Shown here piece after piece: positions 8,218-16,815 of a DNA stretch of 64,000 nt. How positions within the stretch are numbered: the stretch's first letter is position 1; the number at the start of each line of letters is the position of its first letter. The notes beneath the pieces are model-generated. The model was not told the origin of the DNA. It ran no database searches and worked only from the letters and a program-made list of their open reading frames with translations. The position numbers were made by a program, and so were the translations under genes. This stretch comes from Clostridium_AI sp002297865 (GTDB taxonomy: Bacteria; Bacillota; Clostridia; Lachnospirales; Lachnospiraceae). The stretch is taken from positions 1-64,000 of the forward strand of contig CALFNR010000125.1 in the NCBI GenBank assembly GCA_937903005.1, written 5' to 3'.

Positions 8218-9345
8218 ATGACAAATTGTTATTTTGTGGAACACGAAATTGATTACGTAAGAGAAACCATGGAACTTATTTTCAGAATAGTGAATGGAAT
8301 GTCTTATGAATTGCTAAAAGCAGATATGGCAAGGCGTCTAGGAATCAAAGAGAGTGGGTGTATAGAAGAATTGCTGGATAAACTGTCTGAAGTGGAAGAA
8401 GGAATGAAACCTTATATTGATTTATCGAATGAACGAGTCTTGTTTTACTTTAAAACGTTTACCGGAGAAGATATCTGTAGAGCAAATATCCTTTGCCAAG
8501 GTACTTCTTACATGAAAAAAGAAGATTCTACTGAGAGACAGAAGCAGAAATTAATAAAGTACTTAAAAAAAATTGCAGAGGATGACACGCTGGAACTAAT
8601 ACTTACGAAAAATGATTTTCAAGCACGTCATTATGAAGATGAAACTACGCATACTTTATTGGAACGTATGGAACAGTTAGAATGTGAGGATGCAGATAAA
8701 TGGAGTATCCTATATTTACTCAATCATGCAGAAGAATTAGTGGAGGAACTATTTGAGTTAGTAGAACCAATTACAGCGCATTTGAAAGAGTTTGAAGATG
8801 TATTAAATCCATTAATGGAACAATGCGCAGCATACTGGGATGATTATTTTCAAACAGAAACCATTCAGGTCTTAATTGGCAATTTTTACGGAGTAGCTGA
8901 AAACAGTTATGATGAAATGGTTACATATATTAGACCTCAGATTATGAAATGTGATTATGTTCTGTTTTATGGAAATGATGAGACGATGGGGGATTATCAT
9001 ATCATGGAAATTGGAATTGCATTTGATAAGAATTACAGGGCAAAGAAGTGTCGAATGACCAATGAACAGATATGTAATGGACTTAAGCTGTTATCCGACC
9101 ACAGTAAGTTTGAGATTTTGAAACAAATCAATGGAACGAAAGCGTATGGACAGGAACTTGCCAGCAAGCTCAATTTGTCCACTGCGACGATATCGCATCA
9201 TATGAATTCACTGATGGAGTTTGGATTTATTACCATTGAAAAAAAGGAAAAAAAGATTTATTACACCATGAATCAAGGAGCAATACAAGACTTTATGAAC
9301 CTAGCGATGGAAGAATTAATAGGTGAGAAGAACAAAGTCAGTTAG
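8218..9345 (+). CDS. ArsR-family winged-helix regulator with large N-terminal domain
   Basis: The product is 375 residues. About 290 residues form a helical, acidic N-terminal region of unknown fold. The C terminus (about 290-365) is a winged helix of ArsR type: LLSDHSKFEILKQI, then the recognition helix in LNLSTATISHHMNSL and the wing EKKEKKIYYTM. ArsR proteins are usually about 100 residues, so the N-terminal domain probably senses a ligand, but no metal-binding Cys motif is seen. The only upstream purine-rich site (GAAAGGA, near 8195-8201) is about 16 bases from ATG 8218, and an in-frame stop at 8215 rules out an earlier start. It lies 71 bases before oppA in the same direction, so it may control the opp operon. 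That link is inference. Confidence 0.75.
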   Translation: MTNCYFVEHEIDYVRETMELIFRIVNGMSYELLKADMARRLGIKESGCIEELLDKLSEVEEGMKPYIDLSNERVLFYFKTFTGEDICRANILCQGTSYMKKEDSTERQKQKLIKYLKKIAEDDTLELILTKNDFQARHYEDETTHTLLERMEQLECEDADKWSILYLLNHAEELVEELFELVEPITAHLKEFEDVLNPLMEQCAAYWDDYFQTETIQVLIGNFYGVAENSYDEMVTYIRPQIMKCDYVLFYGNDETMGDYHIMEIGIAFDKNYRAKKCRMTNEQICNGLKLLSDHSKFEILKQINGTKAYGQELASKLNLSTATISHHMNSLMEFGFITIEKKEKKIYYTMNQGAIQDFMNLAMEELIGEKNKVS

Positions 9346-9416
9346 AGTATAAAATGTGTGATTTACTTCCAGAATTTTATCGGAGGTTATGAATAAAAAG
9401 AGAGAGAGGAAAGCTT

Positions 9417-11750
9417 ATGAGAAAAAGATTTATGAAAAAGAAAGCGGTTGCAGGTCTTTTGGCCGCCACAATGATTGTTGCTTCCTTAAGTGGATGCAGT
9501 GCAAAAAAAGAGGACAGTAAAGAAAGTAAAACAGCTTCATCAGAAAGTTCCAAGCCATTAGTTGTTGGTATGGATGCATTCAGTGAAAAGTTCTGTGCGT
9601 TTTTCCATGACAGTGTACCAGACCAGTATGCACAGACCATTACACAGGTAAGGCTGGCAACGTTTGACCGTTCTGGACAGCTTGTACCAAATGCAAAAGA
9701 TGGCGAAACTGTATCCTATAATGGAAAAGATTATACATATCAAGGTTTATCTAATGTATCAATCGAACAGAATGAGTCAAATAACACGACTACCTATGAT
9801 ATTAAAATTCGTGATGATGTAAAGTTTAGCGATGGAGAACCTTTAACAGCAGACGATATCATTTTTAATCTTTATGTTTATTCAGACCCATCTTATGATG
9901 GAAGTGCCACATTAAGTTCTCAGAATATTATTGGTATGAAAAACTATCGTGTTAACTCTTCTATTGCAGAATCTCTTTCAGATGAGGAAGTTGCAAAAGT
10001 AATAAAAGAAATGCCAGAAGAATTAGGAAAACGAATCAAATCTGAGATTGTTGAACCAACCTTAAAGAGTGAGATGGAAGCAGTTGCTGCATTATACGGC
10101 GATGATGCTTATAAAGAATACACAGATAAGTACAAAGAGAAAAAAGATTTATTTGCATTCTTCTATAAGAAAGATGACAAATATGATTCTACGAAAGTGA
10201 AAGATGAAAATCAGGTACTGAATGATATTATTGAAATGTATGGTACAGATTACAAAGCACTTGCCAATGCATATCAGAGTGATGAAACTTACTTTGATGC
10301 ACAAGTAGCGGAAATTGCAGAATCCTATCTTGCAGATACGAAAAAGAAATCTGGGGAAGGTAAAGATGTTCCAAATATCGAAGGAATCAAAAAGATAAGT
10401 GATACAGAGGTTCAAATCATTACAAATGGATTTGATGCAACTATGGTGTACCAGCTGGATATGGAAGTTCTTCCAATGCACTATTACGGAGATAAAGCAT
10501 TATACGATTATGACAATAACAAATTTGGCTTTACAAGAGGCGATATCTCTAAGATTAAAGAAAAGACTACAAAACCATTAGGTGCTGGTCCATATAAATT
10601 TGTAAAATTTGAAAATAAAGTTATTTATTATGAAGCAAATGAAAACTATTATTTAGGGGCACCTAAAATCAAAAATGTTCAGTACAAAGAAGTAAATGAA
10701 GCCGATAAGGCAACAGGTCTTGTACAAGGAACTATTGACTTATCTGAACCAAGTGCAAGTAAGACTACGTTTGAACAGTTCAAAAAAGAGAACAGCAATG
10801 GTGAACTTTCAGGAGATAAACTGGTTGTAGATGCAGTGGATAACTTAGGATATGGTTATATTGGTGTGAATGCTTCTACTGTTTGTGTAGGGGATGACAG
10901 TTCTTCTGAGCAGTCTAAAGATTTAAGAAAAGCGTTAGCAACTATTTTCGCTGTTTACCGTGATGTTGCAATTGATACTTACTACGGAGATTCTGCAAGT
11001 GTTATTCAGTACCCAATATCCAATACTTCTTGGGCTGCACCACAGAAGTCTGATTCTGATTACCAAATTGCATTCTCAAAAGATGTAAAAGGCAATAGCA
11101 TTTATACAGACAGTATGTCAGCAGATGAAAAATATGAAGCAGCATCAAAAGCAGCATTAGGATTTTTAGAAGCAGCAGGTTATACCATTAAAGATGGCAA
11201 AGCAGTAGCAGCACCAAAAGGTGCAAAATTAGAGTATGAAGTTTTAATTGGGGCATCTGGTACAGGTGACCACCCAGCATTTGCTATCTTAACGGATGCA
11301 AAAGCAGCATTAGAAAAAATAGGTATTACCTTAACGATTACTGATTTCGCAGATAGCAGTCAGTTATGGACTACAATTGATAGTGGTGAGCAGGAAATCT
11401 GGGTAGCTGCATGGCAGGCAACACCAGATCCAGATATGTATCAGGTATATCATAGTGATAACATCCGTGGAAATGGTGCTGGAGTAAGTAACCGTTATGA
11501 AATTAAAGATAAAAATTTAGATGAAATGATTTTCAAAGCAAGACAAAGTACAGATCAGGCATATAGAAAAACAGTATATAAACAATGTTTAGATATCGTT
11601 CTTGATTGGGCAGTAGAAATACCAACTTATCAAAGATTAAACTGTGTCGTATACAGTCCAGAAAGAGTGAAGAGTGACTCTATAACTCCTGATATTTCTC
11701 CATTCTATGAATGGTTTAAAGAAATTCAAAATATCGAAATGGCAAACTAG
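9417..11750 (+). CDS. oppA: Oligopeptide ABC transporter, substrate-binding lipoprotein (family 5)
   Basis: This is the extracytoplasmic peptide-binding protein of an Opp-type importer. A lipoprotein signal peptide (residues 1-26: positive start, VAGLLAATMIVASLSG) ends in the lipobox LSGC with lipidated Cys27. Family-5 features include FSDGEPLTADDIIFNL and the C-terminal AAWQATPDPDMYQVYHSD. At 777 residues it is much longer than typical OppA (about 540). The excess is a lysine/glutamate-rich helical insert near residues 180-320. The start has a GAGGAAAG ribosome binding site. A hairpin separates it from oppB, which would fit the usual excess of binding protein over permease. Confidence 0.9.
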   Translation: MRKRFMKKKAVAGLLAATMIVASLSGCSAKKEDSKESKTASSESSKPLVVGMDAFSEKFCAFFHDSVPDQYAQTITQVRLATFDRSGQLVPNAKDGETVSYNGKDYTYQGLSNVSIEQNESNNTTTYDIKIRDDVKFSDGEPLTADDIIFNLYVYSDPSYDGSATLSSQNIIGMKNYRVNSSIAESLSDEEVAKVIKEMPEELGKRIKSEIVEPTLKSEMEAVAALYGDDAYKEYTDKYKEKKDLFAFFYKKDDKYDSTKVKDENQVLNDIIEMYGTDYKALANAYQSDETYFDAQVAEIAESYLADTKKKSGEGKDVPNIEGIKKISDTEVQIITNGFDATMVYQLDMEVLPMHYYGDKALYDYDNNKFGFTRGDISKIKEKTTKPLGAGPYKFVKFENKVIYYEANENYYLGAPKIKNVQYKEVNEADKATGLVQGTIDLSEPSASKTTFEQFKKENSNGELSGDKLVVDAVDNLGYGYIGVNASTVCVGDDSSSEQSKDLRKALATIFAVYRDVAIDTYYGDSASVIQYPISNTSWAAPQKSDSDYQIAFSKDVKGNSIYTDSMSADEKYEAASKAALGFLEAAGYTIKDGKAVAAPKGAKLEYEVLIGASGTGDHPAFAILTDAKAALEKIGITLTITDFADSSQLWTTIDSGEQEIWVAAWQATPDPDMYQVYHSDNIRGNGAGVSNRYEIKDKNLDEMIFKARQSTDQAYRKTVYKQCLDIVLDWAVEIPTYQRLNCVVYSPERVKSDSITPDISPFYEWFKEIQNIEMAN

Positions 11751-11760
11751 ATACAATAAT

Positions 11761-11792
11761 CCAGAAAGGCCGCGGGTAGCGGCTGTTTCTGG
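11761..11792 (+). terminator. Intercistronic hairpin between oppA and oppB (attenuator or RNA stabiliser)
   Basis: CCAGAAA (11761-11767) pairs with TTTCTGG, with an inner CCGC/GCGG stem; the GC-rich stem is followed only by TTATTT. Without a full T run it is best read as a partial terminator or a 3'-end stabiliser for the oppA message. Confidence 0.6.
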
Positions 11793-11834
11793 TTATTTCG
11801 ATTAAACGGTTCATTCATGTAAGGGAGAATTCAT

Positions 11835-12821
11835 ATGAGAAAGTTTATTACTAAGAGATTGCTGCAAAGTGTCGTGATTCTTTTCGTTGTGTCCTTTCTG
11901 ATTTACGTTCTGATGCGATGCATGCCGACAAGTTATGTGGAATCACAGGCGCGTAAGTTATCGACTGCGCCGGGCGCAAGACCATATGAAGAATGGCTTG
12001 TACAGTTAAAAGCCTCCTATGGCTTAGATGTTGGAATTATTGCAGGTTATATCAAGTGGTTAGGAAAAGCCATTCGTTTGGATTTTGGTGACTCATGGTT
12101 TTGGAATATGCCAGTTATCACTAAATTTTCAAAAGTTATCTGGCACTCCTTCTGGTTAGGATTTTTATCATTAATTATTGAACTTGTTGTTGCAATTCCG
12201 TTAGGAATTTTATCAGCTAGAAAGCAGTATAGTAAAACAGATTACCTTGTTACAGTGTTTGCAATGTTGGGAATTTCATTTCCATCTTTTTTCCTTGCAA
12301 CACTTTTTAAATGGATCTTTTCCGTTAAACTTGGCTGGTTTGATTTATTTGGTGTAGTTGGCCGAATGCATGAACAGCTGTCTCCAGTAGGACAAATGCT
12401 TGATATTGCAAAACACTATGTACTTCCTGTGTTTACGCTTGCGATTATTAACATGGGTGTGATGATGCGTTATGTCAGAACCAATATGCTTGAAGTGTTA
12501 AACTCAGATTTTATTCGAACAGCAAGAGCGAAAGGAGTATCTGAGAAACGGGTTGTAAATCATCATGCATTCCGCAATACATTGATTCCAGTTATTACGT
12601 TATTAGGTGGCTCTTTACCGGGATTATTCTCAGGAGCTCTAATTACAGAGACGATTTTTCAAATACCTGGAATCGGATATACTTCATACCAAAGTATGGT
12701 ACAGGGAGATATTCCATTTACCATGTTCTATATGGTATTTTTAGCAGTGTTGACGTTACTTGGAACAATCATAGCGGACATTTTATATGCAGTAGTTGAT
12801 CCGCGAGTAAGAGTACATTAA
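11835..12821 (+). CDS. oppB: Oligopeptide ABC transporter permease
   Basis: Inner-membrane permease of the Opp importer, 328 residues, the usual OppB/DppB length. It starts with a membrane helix after the short basic MRKFITKRLL and contains six predicted helices. The EAA loop that contacts the ATPases is visible as RTARAKGVSEKRVVNHHAFR, followed by the NTLIPVITLLG helix typical of BPD_transp_1. It follows oppA by 84 bases (with a hairpin between them) and is 12 bases before oppC, so it is part of the same operon. Confidence 0.92.
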   Translation: MRKFITKRLLQSVVILFVVSFLIYVLMRCMPTSYVESQARKLSTAPGARPYEEWLVQLKASYGLDVGIIAGYIKWLGKAIRLDFGDSWFWNMPVITKFSKVIWHSFWLGFLSLIIELVVAIPLGILSARKQYSKTDYLVTVFAMLGISFPSFFLATLFKWIFSVKLGWFDLFGVVGRMHEQLSPVGQMLDIAKHYVLPVFTLAIINMGVMMRYVRTNMLEVLNSDFIRTARAKGVSEKRVVNHHAFRNTLIPVITLLGGSLPGLFSGALITETIFQIPGIGYTSYQSMVQGDIPFTMFYMVFLAVLTLLGTIIADILYAVVDPRVRVH

Positions 12822-12833
12822 GGAGGAGAAAGC

Positions 12834-14543
12834 ATGAGTCAGACAGCGGCTTCTGAAAAGTTAGAAAAGCGTGAGAAAGTAGTTTCTCCAGGTACTCTTA
12901 TAAGGAAACGTTTTACTAGAAACCGCCTAGCAGTATTTGGAGTAGGGATTATTATTTTTATGTTTCTGTTCTCTTTCGTAGGAGGAATTGTGTCTCCATA
13001 CGGAGAATGTCAGGTATTCCGTAAGACAGAAACAACATATAAAGATTATGCTGGTGTGGCTGAAAACACAGAATTTATCTACACAGCAAAAGAAAATGCA
13101 AATCTTTCGCCAATCGTTCAGGCAGATACGATTTTTGCAATTAATCAAGGAGATACCACATTTAACTCTGATGGAAAAGGTTATTCTTTGTTAAAAAGAG
13201 GGGACGATTTTTATCAAGTAGCTACCTTAAATAAAGTTGCAGAGGCTATCAACATAAGAGGGATCAGTTCTGTATCTATACAGAAAGATGTGTCCGACAG
13301 CACTGGGTTTAAACAGGCATATATGCAGGCAGACAAAGCAGGTGAACAGTCTTTTGCTGTAAATGGAACTACCTACTTTATTGAAAAGGATGGTAGAAAA
13401 TCGGTCATCTCAACAGCAGATGTGTTAGCTAGTGTATCCAAGTTAATCTTTAATGCATATGAGAAAGATACCAGTATTACAGCGGAGTTTAAAGCAGAGG
13501 CAGAACTTGCAATGATTGAGGGTAAGGATAGTTTTTTGGTAGATGGAAAAACGTATGAAGTGCAGGCTGACCAAGAAGGCAAGTCAGCTGTGTTTAAAAT
13601 AGATGGTACAGACTTTGCCAGTGCGTCCAGATTTAGTGTACGTCCAATTAATAATGACGTTTTCTTAAGCGTTCCATTTAAAGAAGCAGTAGAAGAAGCG
13701 GTCAAAGGAGAACAGAAAGAGTTTACATTTACCAACGAAGATGGAAAAGAAGAAACGTTCCAGATTACAAAGAAGAACTTGGAATACACAGTAAAGAAAC
13801 AAAAAGAAACACAAGTCAATGCAACCTATCAGGCACCTTCTAAGAAACACTGGATGGGTACAGATGGAAACGGTATGGATATGCTCACTCGTCTGATGTA
13901 TGGTGGCCGTATCTCTTTAACAATCGGTTTCATCGTAGTTATTTTTGAAATAATACTTGGAATTATCGTTGGTGGATTATCAGGATATTTTGGTGGATGG
14001 GTGGATAGTGTCTGTATGAGAGTGGTTGATGTATTTAACTGTATTCCTTCCATGCCACTTTATATTATTCTTGGTGCTATTATGGATTATTTAAAAATAA
14101 ATCCAAAGATTCGAATTTACTTTCTGTGTATCATATTAGCTGCTTTAAGCTGGCCTCAGGTGGCACGTATGGTCAGAGGACAGATTTTATCTTTGCGTGA
14201 ACAGGAATTTATGATTGCAACAGAAGCAACAGGTATTCGTACTTCTAGAAGAATTTTTAAGCATTTAATTCCAAACGTAATTCCACAGTTAATTGTTATC
14301 GCAACAATGGGACTAGGAAATGTAATACTTGCGGAGGCTTCCCTTAGTTTCTTAGGATTAGGTGTCAAATATCCTTTGGCTTCCTGGGGAAATATCGTCA
14401 ATGCGGTTAATGATATCTATATTATGACAAACTACTTGTTTGTTTGGGTTCCAGCAGGAATGTTAATTTTGATTACCGTATTAGGATTTAACTTTATCGG
14501 TGATGGACTAAGAGATGCATTTGATCCGAAGATGAAGAGGTAG
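12834..14543 (+). CDS. oppC: Oligopeptide ABC transporter permease with large extracytoplasmic insert
   Basis: This is the second permease of the importer. The first membrane helix (about 33-53) and the C-terminal transport core (about 345-565, with the EAA loop MIATEATGIRTSRRIFKHLI) are normal. Between them lie about 290 residues (about 57-345) absent from ordinary OppC, which is about 300 residues in total; this product has 569. The insert begins just after the first helix and is predicted outside the membrane. It is polar, rich in Thr, Lys and Asp, and shows recurring short patterns such as FAVNGTTYFIEKDG and FLVDGKTYEVQADQ, suggesting a repeated small beta fold. The insert may bind substrate or dock OppA. 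It overlaps nothing, and an AGGAGG site precedes the start. Confidence 0.88.
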   Translation: MSQTAASEKLEKREKVVSPGTLIRKRFTRNRLAVFGVGIIIFMFLFSFVGGIVSPYGECQVFRKTETTYKDYAGVAENTEFIYTAKENANLSPIVQADTIFAINQGDTTFNSDGKGYSLLKRGDDFYQVATLNKVAEAINIRGISSVSIQKDVSDSTGFKQAYMQADKAGEQSFAVNGTTYFIEKDGRKSVISTADVLASVSKLIFNAYEKDTSITAEFKAEAELAMIEGKDSFLVDGKTYEVQADQEGKSAVFKIDGTDFASASRFSVRPINNDVFLSVPFKEAVEEAVKGEQKEFTFTNEDGKEETFQITKKNLEYTVKKQKETQVNATYQAPSKKHWMGTDGNGMDMLTRLMYGGRISLTIGFIVVIFEIILGIIVGGLSGYFGGWVDSVCMRVVDVFNCIPSMPLYIILGAIMDYLKINPKIRIYFLCIILAALSWPQVARMVRGQILSLREQEFMIATEATGIRTSRRIFKHLIPNVIPQLIVIATMGLGNVILAEASLSFLGLGVKYPLASWGNIVNAVNDIYIMTNYLFVWVPAGMLILITVLGFNFIGDGLRDAFDPKMKR

Positions 14544-14551
14544 GTGGAAGT

Positions 14552-15718
14552 ATGGGACTATTTAAGAAAAAGGAAAGTCAAGAAGGGTTTATCTCGGCAC
14601 AGGAAGTACGAAAAATCTCCAATGAGAATAAGAAAATAATTAAAGAATTTGAAAAGAAAAGAAACCGAAAGAACATTCCAAGAGAAGAATATGTAACGAA
14701 AATGGAAGATGAACAGAATTTAGTTGAATTCGATAATCTGCATACCTACTTTTTCTCCGATAGCGGTGTCGTAAAATCCGTAAATGGAGTTTCGTTTCAA
14801 GTGCCAAAAGGAAAAACAGTTGGTATTGTTGGAGAATCGGGATGTGGAAAGTCTGTAACGAGTCTTTCTCTCATGCAGCTTGTACAGCGTCCACAAGGGC
14901 AGATTGTGGAAGGTGCCATTCGGTTAAATCTTGGAAAGGAAGCAGTAGATGTTACAAAGATGCCAGACAGTGAAATGCGAAAGCTCCGTGGCAATAAGAT
15001 GTCTATGATTTTCCAGGAACCAATGACAAGTCTGAATCCAGTATTTCGAATTGGAGAACAGGTAGATGAAGTAGTCGCACTTCATTATCCAGAAAAAACA
15101 GCTCAGCAGGTGAAAGAAAGAACCATCGAAATGCTTGAACTTGTTGGAATTGCCAATAGCCAAGGGGTATATAATATGTATCCTCATGAGCTTTCTGGTG
15201 GTATGCGACAAAGGGTCATGATCGCGATGGGACTTGCTTGTGATCCAGAATTAATTATTGCCGATGAGCCAACTACAGCACTGGATGTTACGATACAAGC
15301 GCAAATTCTGGATTTGCTTCGTGATCTGAAAAAACGTATTCACGCTAGTATTATGTTAATTACCCATGATCTAGGTGTTATCGCAGAAATGGCAGATTAT
15401 ATTGTTGTTATGTACGCTGGACGAATTGTGGAAAAAGGAACGGCGAAAGAAATCTTTTCCAATCCATGTCATCCGTATACCATAGGACTTATGGAGAGCA
15501 AACCAGTTGTTGGAAAGAAAGTAGACCGCTTATACAGCATTCCTGGTAAGGTGCCAAACCCAATTGACATGCCACGTTGCTGTTACTTTAAAGAACGCTG
15601 TACCCATTGTGTGGAGCAATGTAATGGAGAATATCCAAAGGAAATTAAGCTGTCCGACACACATTATGTAAGCTGCTATTGGAAGAAAGAAAAGGGGGAA
15701 AATGAAAATGACAGATAA
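14552..15718 (+). CDS. oppD: Oligopeptide ABC transporter ATP-binding protein
   Basis: Cytoplasmic ATPase of the importer, 388 residues. Walker A is GESGCGKS near residue 95, the signature is LSGGMRQRVMIAMGLA, and Walker B is LIIADEPTTALD. The C terminus carries the oligopeptide/dipeptide transporter extension with cysteines (CCYFKERCTHCVEQC) that probably binds an Fe-S cluster, as in other OppD/DppD. An N-terminal charged extension of about 55 residues (rich in Lys, Glu and Arg) precedes the ABC domain and is longer than usual. It starts 8 bases after oppC and overlaps oppF by 17 bases, indicating translational coupling. Confidence 0.92.
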   Translation: MGLFKKKESQEGFISAQEVRKISNENKKIIKEFEKKRNRKNIPREEYVTKMEDEQNLVEFDNLHTYFFSDSGVVKSVNGVSFQVPKGKTVGIVGESGCGKSVTSLSLMQLVQRPQGQIVEGAIRLNLGKEAVDVTKMPDSEMRKLRGNKMSMIFQEPMTSLNPVFRIGEQVDEVVALHYPEKTAQQVKERTIEMLELVGIANSQGVYNMYPHELSGGMRQRVMIAMGLACDPELIIADEPTTALDVTIQAQILDLLRDLKKRIHASIMLITHDLGVIAEMADYIVVMYAGRIVEKGTAKEIFSNPCHPYTIGLMESKPVVGKKVDRLYSIPGKVPNPIDMPRCCYFKERCTHCVEQCNGEYPKEIKLSDTHYVSCYWKKEKGENENDR

Positions 15719-16676
15719 TATATTAGAAGTAAAGCATTTGAAAAAATATTTTCCCATCAAGAAGTCTGCTTTAGGAAGAAGTAGTGGTTCTGTAAAAGCG
15801 GTCGATGATGTCAGTTTTTCCATAAAGCGTGGTACAACGATGGGGCTTGTAGGAGAATCTGGATGTGGAAAATCTACAACTGGAAGGACGCTGCTTCGTC
15901 TCATTGAGAAAACAGATGGAGAAGTACTATTTAATGGAGAAGACATTTATAGTTATAATAAGAAACAATTGAGAGCGTTGCGTCCGAAGATGCAGATTAT
16001 TTTTCAAGATCCTTATTCTAGTCTTTCACCAAGACTGCCTGTCAGTGAAATCATTGGAGAAGCAGTTCGTGAACATAATTTAGTTTCAAAAGACGAGTTA
16101 GATGCTTATATTGATAAGATTATGGAGTCCTGTGGTTTACAGCCATATCATAAGCATCGCTACCCTCATGAATTTTCAGGTGGACAAAGACAAAGAATCT
16201 GTATTGCAAGAGCCATTGCACTCAATCCAGAGTTTGTTGTATGCGACGAAGCTGTATCTGCTTTGGATGTTTCCATTCAGGCACAGATTATCAATTTGTT
16301 AGAGGATTTACAGGAGCAATATAACCTTACGTATCTGTTTATTTCTCATGACTTATCTGTAGTGGAACACATTTCCGATACGGTAGGTGTTATGTATCTG
16401 GGAGGATTAGTGGAAACAGGAGCAACAGAAGATATCTTCACCAATCCGCTTCATCCTTATACAAGGGCATTATTTAGTGCAATACCAATGCCAGACCCAA
16501 CGATTAAAAGGGAAAGAATTATTTTAGATGGAGCCATTCCTTCTCCAGCAAACCCTCCAGCAGGATGCAAATTCCATACAAGGTGCAGAGAATGTATGGA
16601 AAAATGCAAGACAGTTGAGCCGGTTGCTAAGGATATGGGAAATGGACATGTGGTAAAATGTCATTTATATGATTAG
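15702..16676 (+). CDS. oppF: Oligopeptide ABC transporter ATP-binding protein
   Basis: This second ATPase of the importer pairs with OppD. It has 324 residues. Walker A is GESGCGKST, the signature is FSGGQRQRICIARAIALNP, and Walker B is FVVCDEAVSALD. The C-terminal extension has the cysteine cluster HTRCRECMEKCKTVEP. Starts at 15702 or 15708 are both possible; AAGGGGG near 15689-15695 gives a better distance to 15708. It is the last gene of the opp operon and is followed by a terminator at 16717. Confidence 0.92.
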   Translation: MKMTDNILEVKHLKKYFPIKKSALGRSSGSVKAVDDVSFSIKRGTTMGLVGESGCGKSTTGRTLLRLIEKTDGEVLFNGEDIYSYNKKQLRALRPKMQIIFQDPYSSLSPRLPVSEIIGEAVREHNLVSKDELDAYIDKIMESCGLQPYHKHRYPHEFSGGQRQRICIARAIALNPEFVVCDEAVSALDVSIQAQIINLLEDLQEQYNLTYLFISHDLSVVEHISDTVGVMYLGGLVETGATEDIFTNPLHPYTRALFSAIPMPDPTIKRERIILDGAIPSPANPPAGCKFHTRCRECMEKCKTVEPVAKDMGNGHVVKCHLYD

Positions 16677-16716
16677 GGTAGAATGCAGAAACTAATCATA
16701 TCATTAAGAAATAGAA

Positions 16717-16768
16717 AGAACCTCTATACTGAGCAAGAATTATTTGTCAGTATAGTGGTTCTTTTGTT
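16717..16768 (+). terminator. Terminator of the opp operon
   Basis: AGAACC.CTATACTGA (from 16717) pairs with TCAGTATAG.GGTTCT (to 16762), a long near-perfect stem with one internal mismatch, followed by TTTTGTT. Confidence 0.85.
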
Positions 16769-16815
16769 ATAATAAAAAATAACAACATTTCAAACAGCAA
16801 GGAGAATTCAAATAG

